Source: Pectinatus sp. (GTDB taxonomy: Bacteria > Bacillota > Negativicutes > Selenomonadales > Selenomonadaceae). Taken from it: a stretch of DNA of 63,887 nucleotides. The position numbers and the translations under genes are program-made. Shown piece after piece: positions 35,229 through 44,911 of the stretch (its first letter is position 1; the number at the start of each line of letters is the position of its first letter). Under the pieces are notes generated by a model that was not told the DNA's origin, did no database searches, and saw only the letters and a program-made list of their open reading frames with translations. The stretch spans positions 1 to 63,887 of the forward strand of contig JAHHSR010000003.1 in assembly GCA_020025075.1 (NCBI GenBank), in the 5' to 3' direction.

Positions 35229-35788
35229 GAACGAAAAAAGGGCTGCTGTGGTGCTTTTCTATTCTTGCCGCAATGGGAGGATTTTTTCTCCCCGCAGCGC
35301 TGGCCATGGCCAGCGGTGATACCGCTGGCTCTGGCGGCTATTTATCTCAATACCAAAGTACCAATCCGCACCCGACCAGTGTCTCATTTTTTTCGACGCT
35401 GGCGTATCTGCTGAGCCTTGTTGTCATCTTTGCTTTTGTGGCAGGGCTTGCCTACTATGTCTCACATTACTTGGGTGACCGCTTTGGCAAGGGAATAAAA
35501 AAAGATGGCTCTGGCGGTATTTTGAGCTATTTACCTTTAGGCCCTAATCGCAGCGTCTGTGTTATTGAGCTTGCTGGGCATATCATGATTATCGGCGTCA
35601 CAGACCACAATATCAGCCTTTTGCGTGAAGTGACGGATATGGAGGAAATAAAGCGGTTGAAACTGCTTAGTGCTCAGTCAGCAACGGAAAATGATTTCGC
35701 GAAAATCTTTGGCAAGCAATTCAACTCGATTGATAATTTATCGCAGCGTCTGTCGACGATTTTCAAAAGGGATAAATACCATAAATAG
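35225..35788 (+). CDS. fliO: Flagellar biosynthesis protein FliO (FliZ)
   Basis: A 187-residue protein with an apparent signal peptide (about 1-30), a short outer segment, a transmembrane helix (about 55-80, YLLSLVVIFAFVAGLAYYV) and a cytoplasmic domain with YLPLGPNRSVCVIELAGHIMIIGVT, the FliO core. It helps assemble the FliP ring. It overlaps cheY by 4 nt. Confidence 0.88.
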   Translation: MRTKKGLLWCFSILAAMGGFFLPAALAMASGDTAGSGGYLSQYQSTNPHPTSVSFFSTLAYLLSLVVIFAFVAGLAYYVSHYLGDRFGKGIKKDGSGGILSYLPLGPNRSVCVIELAGHIMIIGVTDHNISLLREVTDMEEIKRLKLLSAQSATENDFAKIFGKQFNSIDNLSQRLSTIFKRDKYHK

Positions 35789-35810
35789 AGAGTAGAAAGG
35801 TTTTCGTGCT

Positions 35811-36569
35811 TTGAAACAGCATTTATATTCTAAATTGTTAGCCGCCTTTGCCTTTTGGAGTGTGCCTTTGCCGGCTTTGGCTGCTTCAGCAGTTCCAGTG
35901 CCCAATATAAATATCGGCATCGGTACATCGAGCAATCCGCATGATTTGGCTGTTACGCTTCAAATTATGGCTTTGCTGACGATATTATCCTTAGCACCGG
36001 CCATTTTGATAATGACCACGGCGTTTATCCGCATTGTCGTCGTCCTTTCTTTTTTGCGCAATGCTCTTGCCGTGCAAAATACGCCGCCTAATCAGGTTTT
36101 GATTGGGCTTGCGATGTTCTTGACCTTTTATATTATGGCTCCTTATTGGAGTCAGGCGAATACGAATGGAATCCAGCCTTATCTGTCAGGGCAGATTTCG
36201 CAGCAAGAGGCGGTGCAGAAAGTTGCTGCGCCGTTAAGGGAGTTCATGTTTAAGCAGACGCGTGAATCTGATTTGGCACTTTTTGTCAATCTGTCTAAGG
36301 CACCGCGCCCTCAGACACAGGCAGATGTTTCGACATTTACCTTAATCCCCGCCTTTATCATCAGTGAATTAAAAACGGCATTTCAAATCGGCTTTATGAT
36401 ATACATTCCTTTTATTGTCATCGACATGATTGTCGCCAGTACGCTTATGTCCATGGGGATGATGATGCTGCCGCCGGTAATGATTTCCCTGCCGTTTAAG
36501 ATTTTGCTGTTTGTCATGGTCGATGGCTGGCATCTTTTAATCAATTCGCTGATTGTGAGCTTTAAGTAG
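35811..36569 (+). CDS. fliP: Flagellar export gate protein FliP
   Basis: Core of the type III export gate. It has 252 residues with a cleavable signal peptide (about 1-25), then four helices. LILMTTAFIRIVVVLSFLRNAL-type sequence and VNLSKAPRP...SELKTAFQIGFMIYIPFIVIDMIV are diagnostic. The TTG start follows GAAAGG. Confidence 0.95.
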   Translation: MKQHLYSKLLAAFAFWSVPLPALAASAVPVPNINIGIGTSSNPHDLAVTLQIMALLTILSLAPAILIMTTAFIRIVVVLSFLRNALAVQNTPPNQVLIGLAMFLTFYIMAPYWSQANTNGIQPYLSGQISQQEAVQKVAAPLREFMFKQTRESDLALFVNLSKAPRPQTQADVSTFTLIPAFIISELKTAFQIGFMIYIPFIVIDMIVASTLMSMGMMMLPPVMISLPFKILLFVMVDGWHLLINSLIVSFK

Positions 36570-36580
36570 GAGGACGGTCG

Positions 36581-36850
36581 ATGTCTGGCGATACAGTTAT
36601 CAATCTAAGCCAAAATGCCCTGATGATGGTGCTGCTCATTTCGGCGCCAATGCTTGGGCTAGGGCTTGCTGTTGGCCTTTTGGTCAGTATTTTTCAGGCC
36701 ACGACGTCCATTCAGGAGCAAACATTGGCCTTTATTCCAAAGATTGTTGCGGTTTTTGTTGCCGTCTTGATTTTTGGCCCATGGATGCTCACGATGATGG
36801 TGGACTATATGGCGCGTATCTTCATCAATTTGCCATACTATATTCATTAA
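36581..36850 (+). CDS. fliQ: Flagellar export gate protein FliQ
   Basis: An 89-residue two-helix membrane protein of the export gate. APMLGLGLAVGLLVSIFQATTSIQEQTLAFIPKI is close to the invariant FliQ core (SIFQATTQI, QEQTL). Confidence 0.95.
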   Translation: MSGDTVINLSQNALMMVLLISAPMLGLGLAVGLLVSIFQATTSIQEQTLAFIPKIVAVFVAVLIFGPWMLTMMVDYMARIFINLPYYIH

Positions 36851-36889
36851 ATTGGACAAAATCCCTTGCTTTGATGGAGGCTGTTGCAC

Positions 36890-37675
36890 TTGGATTTGTT
36901 TGACCTGTTGCAAAATCATATAGGCATATTTTTGCTGGTTCTGACGAGAATCAGCGGGATTTTTGTCTTGTCCCCTTTTTTTGGCAGCATGAACGTACCG
37001 GCGCGCGTGCGGGTAGGAGCTGCTTTTTTTATAACTATTCTCGTCTTCCCGGTTATTAATGACTATGGTTCGGTTACCATTCCTGATACGCTGGGACTTT
37101 ATGCTTTTAGTGTGCTTTCCGAGCTTTTGGCGGGGTGGACAATTGGTTTTGTCAGCTATCTCGTCTTTTCGGCGGTTAATTTGGCCGGTCAGCTCATGGA
37201 TATGCAGGTTGGCTTTTCCATTGTCAGTGTCATGGACCCTACTTCGGGTCAGCAAGTGCCGCTTATTGGCAGCTTTCTTTATAATTTGTGCCTCTTGATT
37301 TTTTTGGTTACAAATGGCCATTATATTATTTTAAAGGCATTGGTCGAAAGTTTTTCTGTCGTGCCGTTGATGAGCGCAAACTTTGCTGGCGGTGGCTTTG
37401 TGTATCTTCTGGTAAAAATTTTGACGGGCGTTTTCATCGTGGGAATAAAGCTCGCCTTGCCTGTTCTTTTTGCCATTTTACTGACAAACATTGGCCTTGG
37501 CGTCCTGGCACGCACGATGCCGCAGATGAATATTTTTGTTGTAGGAATTCCCGCCCAAATTGTTATCGGCATTTTTGTCTTAGGCATGATGCTGCCCCTT
37601 TATGTCACTTTCTTAGGTGTGATTTTCAATGATTTGTCCCAAACAATTGCCGCTATTTTGCAGGCGCTCGCCTGA
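36890..37675 (+). CDS. fliR: Flagellar export gate protein FliR
   Basis: A 261-residue polytopic membrane protein of the export gate, with VLTRISGIFVLSPFFG, GWTIGFVSYLVFSAVNLAGQLMDMQVGF and MPQMNIFVVGIPAQI as family hallmarks. The TTG at 36890 sits 9 nt after ATGGAGG. A TTG at 36884 is too close. Confidence 0.94.
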   Translation: MDLFDLLQNHIGIFLLVLTRISGIFVLSPFFGSMNVPARVRVGAAFFITILVFPVINDYGSVTIPDTLGLYAFSVLSELLAGWTIGFVSYLVFSAVNLAGQLMDMQVGFSIVSVMDPTSGQQVPLIGSFLYNLCLLIFLVTNGHYIILKALVESFSVVPLMSANFAGGGFVYLLVKILTGVFIVGIKLALPVLFAILLTNIGLGVLARTMPQMNIFVVGIPAQIVIGIFVLGMMLPLYVTFLGVIFNDLSQTIAAILQALA

Positions 37676-38753
37676 TACGTTTTCACTTCGCCTGCAGCTT
37701 TTCGCTGGCGAAAAGACGGAAGAGCCGACGCAAAAGCGCATTTCAGAGGCCCATAACAAAGGGCAAGTGGCGCGCAGCCAAGATTTATCAGCAGCTGTGG
37801 TCATTCTGGTTGGCTTCTTAGCCATGTGGGCTTGCGGTACGCTCATTTATAGTTCAGTCGTCGATTTTACAATTTATATTTTTCATAATTTAAATAAGCC
37901 CATTGATGTGGAATGGGTAGTGAATCTTTTCATTCAATCATCAATTGTCCTCGCCAAGACGATGGCGCCGATTATGCTTGCGGTGCTTTTGGCAGGGCTA
38001 ATGCTCAATTATTATCAAGTCGGCTTCGTCTTTACGCTTGAGCCGCTCTCATTTGATTTGAATAAGCTCAATCCAATTACGGGATTAGGGCGTATTTTTT
38101 CCAAGCGCTCGCTCGTTGAGCTCTTTAAATCGATTGCCAAAATTTTGGTGGTTTTTTACTTCGTTTACTCTTATATCGTCGAGCAGGTTATCGAGATGCC
38201 CAAGCTCATTTTTATGGATTTGCAGATGGCCTTGGTGACGATTGGCGAAGTCATTTTTAAATTGGCTTTTGAAATTACGGGGCTCCTCTTAGTGGTTGGC
38301 GTCATTGACTTTGCCTACCAAAAATGGCAGCACAAACAAGACCTCAAGATGAGCAAGCAGGATATTAAGGATGAAAATAAGCAGACAGAAGGCGACCCGC
38401 AGGTAAAGGGTAAAATAAGGCAAAAACAACGCCAAATGTCGATGCAGCGCATGATGCAGGAAGTGCCTAAGGCTGATGTCATCGTTACCAACCCGACGCA
38501 CTTTGCCATTGCGCTTAGATATGATCAAAATATGGTCGCCCCTGTCGTCGTTGCCAAAGGGCAGGACCTCGTCGCGCAAAAGATTAAGGAATTGGCAAAG
38601 GAAAATAAGGTCACTATCGTCGAAAATAAGCCTTTGGCGCGTGCCCTTTATATTTCCACGGCGATAGGCGATGTAGTGCCGCCAGAGCTTTATAAGGCCG
38701 TGGCGGAAGTTTTGGCTTATGTCTATAAGCTCAAAAAGAAAAAATTGGCATAA
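37629..38753 (+). CDS. flhB: Flagellar export switch protein FlhB
   Basis: Controls the switch from rod/hook to filament export. Four transmembrane helices follow the conserved LQLFAGEKTEEPTQKRISEAHNKGQVARS. The autocleavage site NPTH is present in VTNPTHFAIAL (about 268-278). It has 374 residues. The ATG at 37629, with AGGTG 9 nt upstream, overlaps fliR by 47 nt. A TTG at 37647 is an alternative. Confidence 0.94.
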   Translation: MICPKQLPLFCRRSPDTFSLRLQLFAGEKTEEPTQKRISEAHNKGQVARSQDLSAAVVILVGFLAMWACGTLIYSSVVDFTIYIFHNLNKPIDVEWVVNLFIQSSIVLAKTMAPIMLAVLLAGLMLNYYQVGFVFTLEPLSFDLNKLNPITGLGRIFSKRSLVELFKSIAKILVVFYFVYSYIVEQVIEMPKLIFMDLQMALVTIGEVIFKLAFEITGLLLVVGVIDFAYQKWQHKQDLKMSKQDIKDENKQTEGDPQVKGKIRQKQRQMSMQRMMQEVPKADVIVTNPTHFAIALRYDQNMVAPVVVAKGQDLVAQKIKELAKENKVTIVENKPLARALYISTAIGDVVPPELYKAVAEVLAYVYKLKKKKLA

Positions 38754-38776
38754 ATTAAAGATAAGGAGCAAATACA

Positions 38777-40846
38777 GTGGCAAGCCCATCTACCATCAAA
38801 GCTAGCAAACTGATCAATAAATACAGCGATATCGTCATCGCGTTAGCTATCGTTACGATTGTTATCATGATGATTATACCGCTGCCAACTTTTTTGCTTG
38901 ACCTATTGATCTGCTTAAATATCACTTTGGCGCTGACAATTGTCATGGTGACAATATATAATGTGGAGCCGCTGGATTTTTCGGTATTTCCTTCGCTATT
39001 GCTCATCACGACGCTATTTCGTCTGGCGCTCAATGTTTCCTCAACGCGACTTATCCTCTTAAATGGTAACGCCGGCGAGGTCATAGCCGCGTTCGGTAAC
39101 TTCGTTGTCGGCGGTAACCCAGTAGTCGGATTTATCGTTTTTGTCATATTGATTATTATTCAGTTCGTCGTCATTACCAAAGGCGCTGAACGCGTTGCCG
39201 AAGTATCGGCCCGCTTTACTTTGGACGCAATGCCTGGTAAGCAGATGGCAATTGACGCCGACCTCAATCAAGGGGCGATAAGCGATGCAGAAGCGCGCCG
39301 TCGTCGTGAAAAAATACAGATGGAGGCAGACTTTTATGGCGCGATGGACGGTGCTAGTAAGTTTGTCAAAGGCGATGCTATTGCCGCTATTATAATTATC
39401 ATCATCAATATTTTTGGTGGCTTTATTATTGGCATGGTGCAGCGCAACTTGAGCATAGCGCAGGCCCTGCAAGAATATACGCTGCTCACGGTAGGTGAAG
39501 GCCTTGTCAATCAGATACCGGCCCTTTTGGTATCTACGGCAACGGGTATCATTGTCACGCGTGCAGCTTCAAAATCGAATCTTGGGCAGGATTTGGTCGG
39601 TCAGATTTTCCGCAATCCCCGCGTGTTTTTCATTGCCGGGACGGTTCTGACTTTTTTGTCTATCGTGCCGGGCTTGCCAGCTCCCCCATTTTTGGCTTTG
39701 GCACTTTTTGCCCTTTTAATCGGTTACGGATTGAAGCAGGCTAAACAGCAGACGCTTGCTGTCGAGGATATTAAGCAGCAGGAAAAGGAAAAAGAGGACA
39801 TCAAAAAACCCGAAAATATTGTTTCCTTGCTGCAAGTCGACCCGATGGAATTGGAAATTGGCTATAGCTTGATTCCCCTCGTCGACTCGGGGCAAGGCGG
39901 TGACCTTTTAGAACGCATTGTCATGATTAGGCGCCAATGTGCTTTGGAATTTGGTCTTGTCGTGCCGACAATACGCATTCGCGATAATATTCAAATAAAG
40001 CCCAATGCTTACATCATCAAATTAAAAGGAATTGAAATAGCAAAGGGAGAATTATTATTAGACCATTATTTGGCCATGAACTCTGGAACTGTTGTCGAGG
40101 AAATTGATGGCATTCAAACAGTAGAGCCGGCTTTTGGCCTGCCGGCCTTATGGATTACCGAGGTGCAAAGAGAGCAGGCGGAGTTAAATGGTTATACCGT
40201 GGTCGATGCCGTTTCTGTTTTAGCCACACATTTGACGGAAATCATAAAATCGCATGCCGATGAAATTCTCGGCCGTCAAGAAACGCAGAATCTTATCGAC
40301 AATCTCAAAAAGACGGAACCGTCCGTGGTCGAAGAAGTGGTGCCCGATCTTCTTACCGTGGGAGAAGTGCAAAAGATTTTGGCATCTTTATTGCACGAAC
40401 GCGTTTCCATCCGCGATATGGGAACTATATTTGAAGTACTCTCCGATTATGCTCGCATGACAAAGGACATCGACATTTTGACGGAATATGTGCGCCATGC
40501 CCTTTCACGCCAGATTACCAGCCAGTATGTTCAAAATAACATTCTTTCTTGCATCTCCTTAGATGCAGGAATTGAAAACAAGATTGCCGGTGCCATTCAG
40601 CGTACGGAGCATGGCTCCTACCTGAGCCTTGACCCGGAAACGATAAAGAGCATTATTGCGGCAGTAAATGGAGAATTGGAAAATATAACTGGCATGGGCT
40701 ATCAGCCTATCGTTCTCACGAGTCCCGGCATCAGAGGATATTTCCGCAAGATGGCAGAGCGCTCCATACCAGGCATTATTGTCTTATCACAGGCAGAAAT
40801 CGAGCAAAGTGTTGAAATACAGATACTCGGGGTGGTGAAGATATAA
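38777..40846 (+). CDS. flhA: Flagellar export gate protein FlhA
   Basis: A 689-residue proton-driven export gate component. About eight N-terminal transmembrane helices include the FHIPEP-type signature region ARFTLDAMPGKQMAIDADLNQG. The large cytoplasmic domain (about 350-689) docks chaperone-substrate pairs. The start is a GTG. Confidence 0.96.
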   Translation: MASPSTIKASKLINKYSDIVIALAIVTIVIMMIIPLPTFLLDLLICLNITLALTIVMVTIYNVEPLDFSVFPSLLLITTLFRLALNVSSTRLILLNGNAGEVIAAFGNFVVGGNPVVGFIVFVILIIIQFVVITKGAERVAEVSARFTLDAMPGKQMAIDADLNQGAISDAEARRRREKIQMEADFYGAMDGASKFVKGDAIAAIIIIIINIFGGFIIGMVQRNLSIAQALQEYTLLTVGEGLVNQIPALLVSTATGIIVTRAASKSNLGQDLVGQIFRNPRVFFIAGTVLTFLSIVPGLPAPPFLALALFALLIGYGLKQAKQQTLAVEDIKQQEKEKEDIKKPENIVSLLQVDPMELEIGYSLIPLVDSGQGGDLLERIVMIRRQCALEFGLVVPTIRIRDNIQIKPNAYIIKLKGIEIAKGELLLDHYLAMNSGTVVEEIDGIQTVEPAFGLPALWITEVQREQAELNGYTVVDAVSVLATHLTEIIKSHADEILGRQETQNLIDNLKKTEPSVVEEVVPDLLTVGEVQKILASLLHERVSIRDMGTIFEVLSDYARMTKDIDILTEYVRHALSRQITSQYVQNNILSCISLDAGIENKIAGAIQRTEHGSYLSLDPETIKSIIAAVNGELENITGMGYQPIVLTSPGIRGYFRKMAERSIPGIIVLSQAEIEQSVEIQILGVVKI

Positions 40847-42169
40847 TTGCGAATTAAAGTTTTTCGAGAAGAGACTACAAAAGAGGCTATGGACAAAGTC
40901 AAGGAAGAATTTGGTCCTGATGCGGTTATCTTACATACAAAGAAATATAAAAAGGGTGGCTTTCTCGGCTATGGCAGCAAGCATGTCGTCGAAGTGACAG
41001 CAGCCATTGAAGATACGCCGCCGCGGCAACGGCTTTTGCCGCCATTGCCGCCGCTTGAGCCGCAGGAAAAAGAAAAAGAATTTTTGCCACAGGCTAAGCC
41101 CGTCGTGCCACGGCAGGTGCTCAATAATTATAAATCATCTTCTGCTTTGCCGCCGCTTGAAGAGCAAAAAGAGCAGGACAAAAAAGAGGAGCAGCTGCTG
41201 CAAGAGGCAGAAAAAGCTGCACCGGAAGAAGCTTTTGCGCCACTTGATGCTGCCAAGCTCAGTGAAGAAAAGTCTTCTGTAACGGCTAAGGAAGCCGAGC
41301 AGGAAAAGCATATCAAGCAGCTGCAGCATGAGCTTGACCAGATGAAAATCATGCTTGAGCATATGGTGCATGACAAGGCGGCAAAAAATGAAGAGTTGAG
41401 TATTACTACGCTGAAAGATGCACTCGTAAAGCAGGAAGTTGAGGATATCTTTATCGATGAAGTGCTCGCTGCCCTTGGACAGGAAAAAGGCCTTTTGCCC
41501 AAGGAAAGCCTTGAGGCGAAGGAACTTCTTACGGAATTTATCAAAAGTCGCATGAATGGCTCTTGCGGCATTGAAATTGAGCAGGGAAAACCAAAAATGG
41601 TAGCACTTATAGGCGCTACTGGTGTTGGCAAGACGACGACATTGGCAAAAATTGCCTCGCGCTTCGTCTTGGAGCAAGGCCTGCGCGCTGTCTTAATTAC
41701 TGCTGATACATATCGCATTTCGGCTGTCGACCAGTTAAAGACGTATTCTGACATCATCGGCTTGCCACTTGAGGTCGTCTATGCGCCCAATGAGCTCAAA
41801 AAGGCTATTGACAGGCACCGTGACAAACAGCTTATCCTCATTGATACGGCTGGCCGCAGCCAGCATAATGACTACCAGCTCAATGAATTGCATGACCTTT
41901 TGTCTGTTAACGAAGGCATTGAAAAGCACCTCGTTTTGAGTGCGACGACGAAGTATAAAGATTTAATTGATATCATCCGCAAATTTTCTTTTTGCGCGCC
42001 TGATAAGATAATTTTTACGAAGACAGATGAAACGTGCTGCATAGGCATGATTTTAAATTTGCTCTTGAAATATCCGATTACACTTTCTTATTTCACCAAT
42101 GGGCAGAGCGTACCTGATGATATTTTCCCCGCCAGTGCCGATAATTTAGCTGAGCTGCTTTTGCGATGA
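40847..42169 (+). CDS. flhF: Flagellar placement GTPase FlhF
   Basis: SRP-type GTPase that sets flagellum position and number. It has 440 residues. An N-terminal B domain (KVFREETTKEAMDKVKEEFGPDAVILHTKK) is followed by a Glu/Lys/Pro-rich linker (about 50-160). The NG domain has GATGVGKTTTLAKIA (about 252-266), ADTYRISAVDQL and DTAGRSQ. The TTG start follows the flhA stop directly, and the end overlaps flhG by 4 nt. Confidence 0.94.
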   Translation: MRIKVFREETTKEAMDKVKEEFGPDAVILHTKKYKKGGFLGYGSKHVVEVTAAIEDTPPRQRLLPPLPPLEPQEKEKEFLPQAKPVVPRQVLNNYKSSSALPPLEEQKEQDKKEEQLLQEAEKAAPEEAFAPLDAAKLSEEKSSVTAKEAEQEKHIKQLQHELDQMKIMLEHMVHDKAAKNEELSITTLKDALVKQEVEDIFIDEVLAALGQEKGLLPKESLEAKELLTEFIKSRMNGSCGIEIEQGKPKMVALIGATGVGKTTTLAKIASRFVLEQGLRAVLITADTYRISAVDQLKTYSDIIGLPLEVVYAPNELKKAIDRHRDKQLILIDTAGRSQHNDYQLNELHDLLSVNEGIEKHLVLSATTKYKDLIDIIRKFSFCAPDKIIFTKTDETCCIGMILNLLLKYPITLSYFTNGQSVPDDIFPASADNLAELLLR

Positions 42170-43083
42170 ATATGCATGACCAGGCAGCGAGGCTGCGCAA
42201 TATAATCAAAAATAAAAATCAGGTGGCGGAAAAGACGCTACAGTTTCAGCCCTTTGAAGCGCCGGTACATTCTAAGAGTGGCGCTGCGCCGCGTATTATT
42301 GCCGTGACGAGCGGCAAAGGCGGGGTGGGAAAGACAAATCTGACCGTCAATATGGCCATTGCCTTGACGCGCATGGGGAAGCGCGTCTTGATTATTGATG
42401 CTGATTTGGGGCTTGCCAACGTAGAAGTGCTTTTTGGCTCTACATCAAAGCGGACAATGCTTGATTTACTCTATGAAGGGGTGTCCCTTGGCGATGTTAT
42501 CTTGGAAGGCCCCGAGGGAATAAAGTATATATCAGGCGGTTCAGGCTTTGAGCAGCTGACCGACCTTCTGCCGCAGGAGAGGATAAAGCTCGTTAATACG
42601 CTGTACTTTTGCGAGCAGCTTGCCGATATTGTCCTCGTCGATACGGGAGCAGGCGTTGGTCGCAATGTCATTGATTTTTTGGTGGCTGCCGATGAGGTCA
42701 TTTTGGTAACGACGCCGGAACCTACGGCCCTTACCGATGCCTATGCCGTGGTCAAGGCATATAGCGCTCGCGTGCAGCAGCCCAATGTCAGGCTTGTTGT
42801 CAATAGGGCTTATGATGAGCCTGAAGGACAGGAAGTTTTAGCGCGCTTGACCTCAACGGTAGAGCGTTTCTTGCATATACCGATTAAGCCTCTTGGCATT
42901 GTTTATGATGACCGCAACATGGTCAACGCCATAAAGTGCCAAAGGCCCCTTCTGCAATCTTATCCAGATACGATTGCCGCCAAGTGCATAAAAGCCATAG
43001 CGCTGTCCATTTTGAAGGGAGGAAATACGAAAGTCAAGCGTGGCTGGAGAGGATTTTTAGAGCGTTTGATTTTCTTTGATTGA
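42166..43083 (+). CDS. flhG: Flagellar number regulator FlhG (MinD-like ATPase, YlxH)
   Basis: A 305-residue MinD/ParA ATPase with the N-terminal FlhF-activating segment (DQAARLRNIIKNK), deviant Walker A TSGKGGVGKTN (about 48-58), DADLGLANVEVLFG and DTGAGVG. It stimulates FlhF GTPase and limits flagellar number. Confidence 0.94.
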   Translation: MNMHDQAARLRNIIKNKNQVAEKTLQFQPFEAPVHSKSGAAPRIIAVTSGKGGVGKTNLTVNMAIALTRMGKRVLIIDADLGLANVEVLFGSTSKRTMLDLLYEGVSLGDVILEGPEGIKYISGGSGFEQLTDLLPQERIKLVNTLYFCEQLADIVLVDTGAGVGRNVIDFLVAADEVILVTTPEPTALTDAYAVVKAYSARVQQPNVRLVVNRAYDEPEGQEVLARLTSTVERFLHIPIKPLGIVYDDRNMVNAIKCQRPLLQSYPDTIAAKCIKAIALSILKGGNTKVKRGWRGFLERLIFFD

Positions 43084-43085
43084 TT

Positions 43086-43799
43086 ATGAAGATAGATAAT
43101 TTATCGGGCATGCTCAACAAAGTCGCCGCTAAGGGCGTTATCAAGATAGGGCAGCGCGTAGAAGTGAATATTGATACGCTGGCGCATAAAAATGATGAAG
43201 TGGTAAATTATGCCAGCCGTATCGAGGATATAAGGGATAATGGCACAATATGCCTTGCCCTCCCCGTCGATGAAAAATTGCGTCCAATTATCCCTTTGAC
43301 GGGAAGCCCTATAAATGCTAGAATTATTGCGCCGAATTGCGTTTATAATTTCCGCACGGTTTATCATCGCATAGAAAATATTCCCTTGCCTGCTTGGATT
43401 GTCGATGCGCCTGAAACGCTGGTGCGCACGCAAGAAAGGGAATTTGTACGCGTGGCTTTGAAAATGCCGATTGAAGTGACGATAGAAAACAGTGATGGCA
43501 GCATGCAGCGCCCCATCCACCTGCAAAGCAGTGATGTGAGCGGCGGAGGCTTGGGCTTTTTTAGCAATGATATGATTGCTGAGGGCAAGCGCGTCATCAT
43601 TAAGACCAATGTTATTCCTTCCGTCGGACGGATATCGACATTTGCTGAAGTTAAGCGCTGCCAATATGTAGAAAAACAGGGAAAATATTTGATTGGCGTA
43701 CAATTTGTGGACTTTTCGCCTCAAATTCAAAATAAACTTGTCAAATATTTATTTACGCAGCAAAGGATTATGATTAATAAGGGTGTTATAATAAAGTAG
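43086..43799 (+). CDS. YcgR-like flagellar brake protein with PilZ domain
   Basis: A 237-residue protein with an N-terminal YcgR_2-like domain (about 1-105) and a PilZ domain (about 112-230). Both c-di-GMP-binding motifs are intact: RxxxR as REFVR, and D/NxSxxG as DVSGGG. In Bacillus subtilis YpfA/MotI, and in E. coli YcgR, the family slows the motor when c-di-GMP is high. The start is uncertain: TTG 43080 or ATG 43086, neither with a strong ribosome site. Confidence 0.85.
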   Translation: MKIDNLSGMLNKVAAKGVIKIGQRVEVNIDTLAHKNDEVVNYASRIEDIRDNGTICLALPVDEKLRPIIPLTGSPINARIIAPNCVYNFRTVYHRIENIPLPAWIVDAPETLVRTQEREFVRVALKMPIEVTIENSDGSMQRPIHLQSSDVSGGGLGFFSNDMIAEGKRVIIKTNVIPSVGRISTFAEVKRCQYVEKQGKYLIGVQFVDFSPQIQNKLVKYLFTQQRIMINKGVIIK

Positions 43800-43811
43800 A
43801 GGTGAATGAGT

Positions 43812-44891
43812 TTGATACGTGTATTGATTGCAGATGATTCAGCATTTATGCGTAAAGTATTGTCTGATTTGTTTGCATCACGCCCTGATTTTGAAGTAGC
43901 TGGCACCGCAATAAATGGCGTTGACGCTGTTGCCAAGGTGAAACAGCTTAAGCCAGATGTGCTGACATTGGATGTAAATATGCCGGTCATGAATGGCTTG
44001 GAGGCTTTAAAGATAATTATGCGCGAGTCGCCGCTTCCAGTCGTCATGCTCAGCAGCATGACCGATGCTGGCAGTGAAGAAACGATAAAGGCTTTAGAGC
44101 TTGGCGCTGTGGAATTTGTGAGCAAGCCTGGCGGCAGCATCTGTACCATAGATAGCATTAGCGATGAGATTATCAATAAATGCTATATGGCGGTAAAGGC
44201 TAATATCAAAAGCCAATTTACCTCTTTGCCAAAGATGGAACCACCAAAAGCTGCCGCTTCTCAGCCGGCATGGCGACAGGAAGTTTTTTCGCCGTCAGGA
44301 GGATTTGGGCTAGCAGCTTCTCATAAGCTCATTGCCATAGGCACTTCGACGGGCGGGCCAAAGGCTTTGCAGCATATCATACCGCGCCTGCCAGCGAATT
44401 TGCCCTGTGGCGTCGTTGTCGTGCAGCACATGCCGGCTGGCTTTACGCAGTCGCTAGCGCGCCGGCTCAACGAGCTTTCTAAAGTTACCGTAAAAGAGGC
44501 AGAAAATGGCGAGCCCGTAAAACCTGGACATGTCTATATAGCGCCGGGCAATTATCATATGCGCGTGCGCAAGAGCCTTTCAGAGACACTGATTACTCTT
44601 GACCAATCACCTCCGATTGGCAATCACCGTCCTTCCGTAAATCCGCTTTTTGAGTCAGCAAGCGTCTTTGGTCGCAATTTAGTGGCAGTCATCTTGACGG
44701 GCATGGGCAGCGATGGCACGGAAGGAATGAAAAAGGTCAAGGCAGCCGGAGGCTACTCGATAGCAGAGAACAAGGAGTCTTGTGTTGTTTATGGAATGCC
44801 GCGTTCTGTTGTCGAACTTGGCCTTGCTGATGAGGTCTTGCCTTTAGATCAGATTGCCGGCGCAATGGTCTGTGCGGTTAAAAGAAATTAA
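43812..44891 (+). CDS. cheB: Chemotaxis protein-glutamate methylesterase/deamidase CheB
   Basis: Demethylates and deamidates chemoreceptors. It has an N-terminal receiver domain (Asp in LTLDVNMPVMNG) and a C-terminal esterase domain with the Ser-His-Asp triad in IGTSTGGPKAL, VVQHMPAGFTQSLA and TGMGSDGTEGM. The TTG at 43812 has a normal distance to AGAGGTG. The ATG at 43806 is only 3 nt from it. The length is 359 residues. Confidence 0.94.
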   Translation: MIRVLIADDSAFMRKVLSDLFASRPDFEVAGTAINGVDAVAKVKQLKPDVLTLDVNMPVMNGLEALKIIMRESPLPVVMLSSMTDAGSEETIKALELGAVEFVSKPGGSICTIDSISDEIINKCYMAVKANIKSQFTSLPKMEPPKAAASQPAWRQEVFSPSGGFGLAASHKLIAIGTSTGGPKALQHIIPRLPANLPCGVVVVQHMPAGFTQSLARRLNELSKVTVKEAENGEPVKPGHVYIAPGNYHMRVRKSLSETLITLDQSPPIGNHRPSVNPLFESASVFGRNLVAVILTGMGSDGTEGMKKVKAAGGYSIAENKESCVVYGMPRSVVELGLADEVLPLDQIAGAMVCAVKRN

Positions 44892-44911
44892 AAGTTTTGG
44901 GGGAATGTGAA

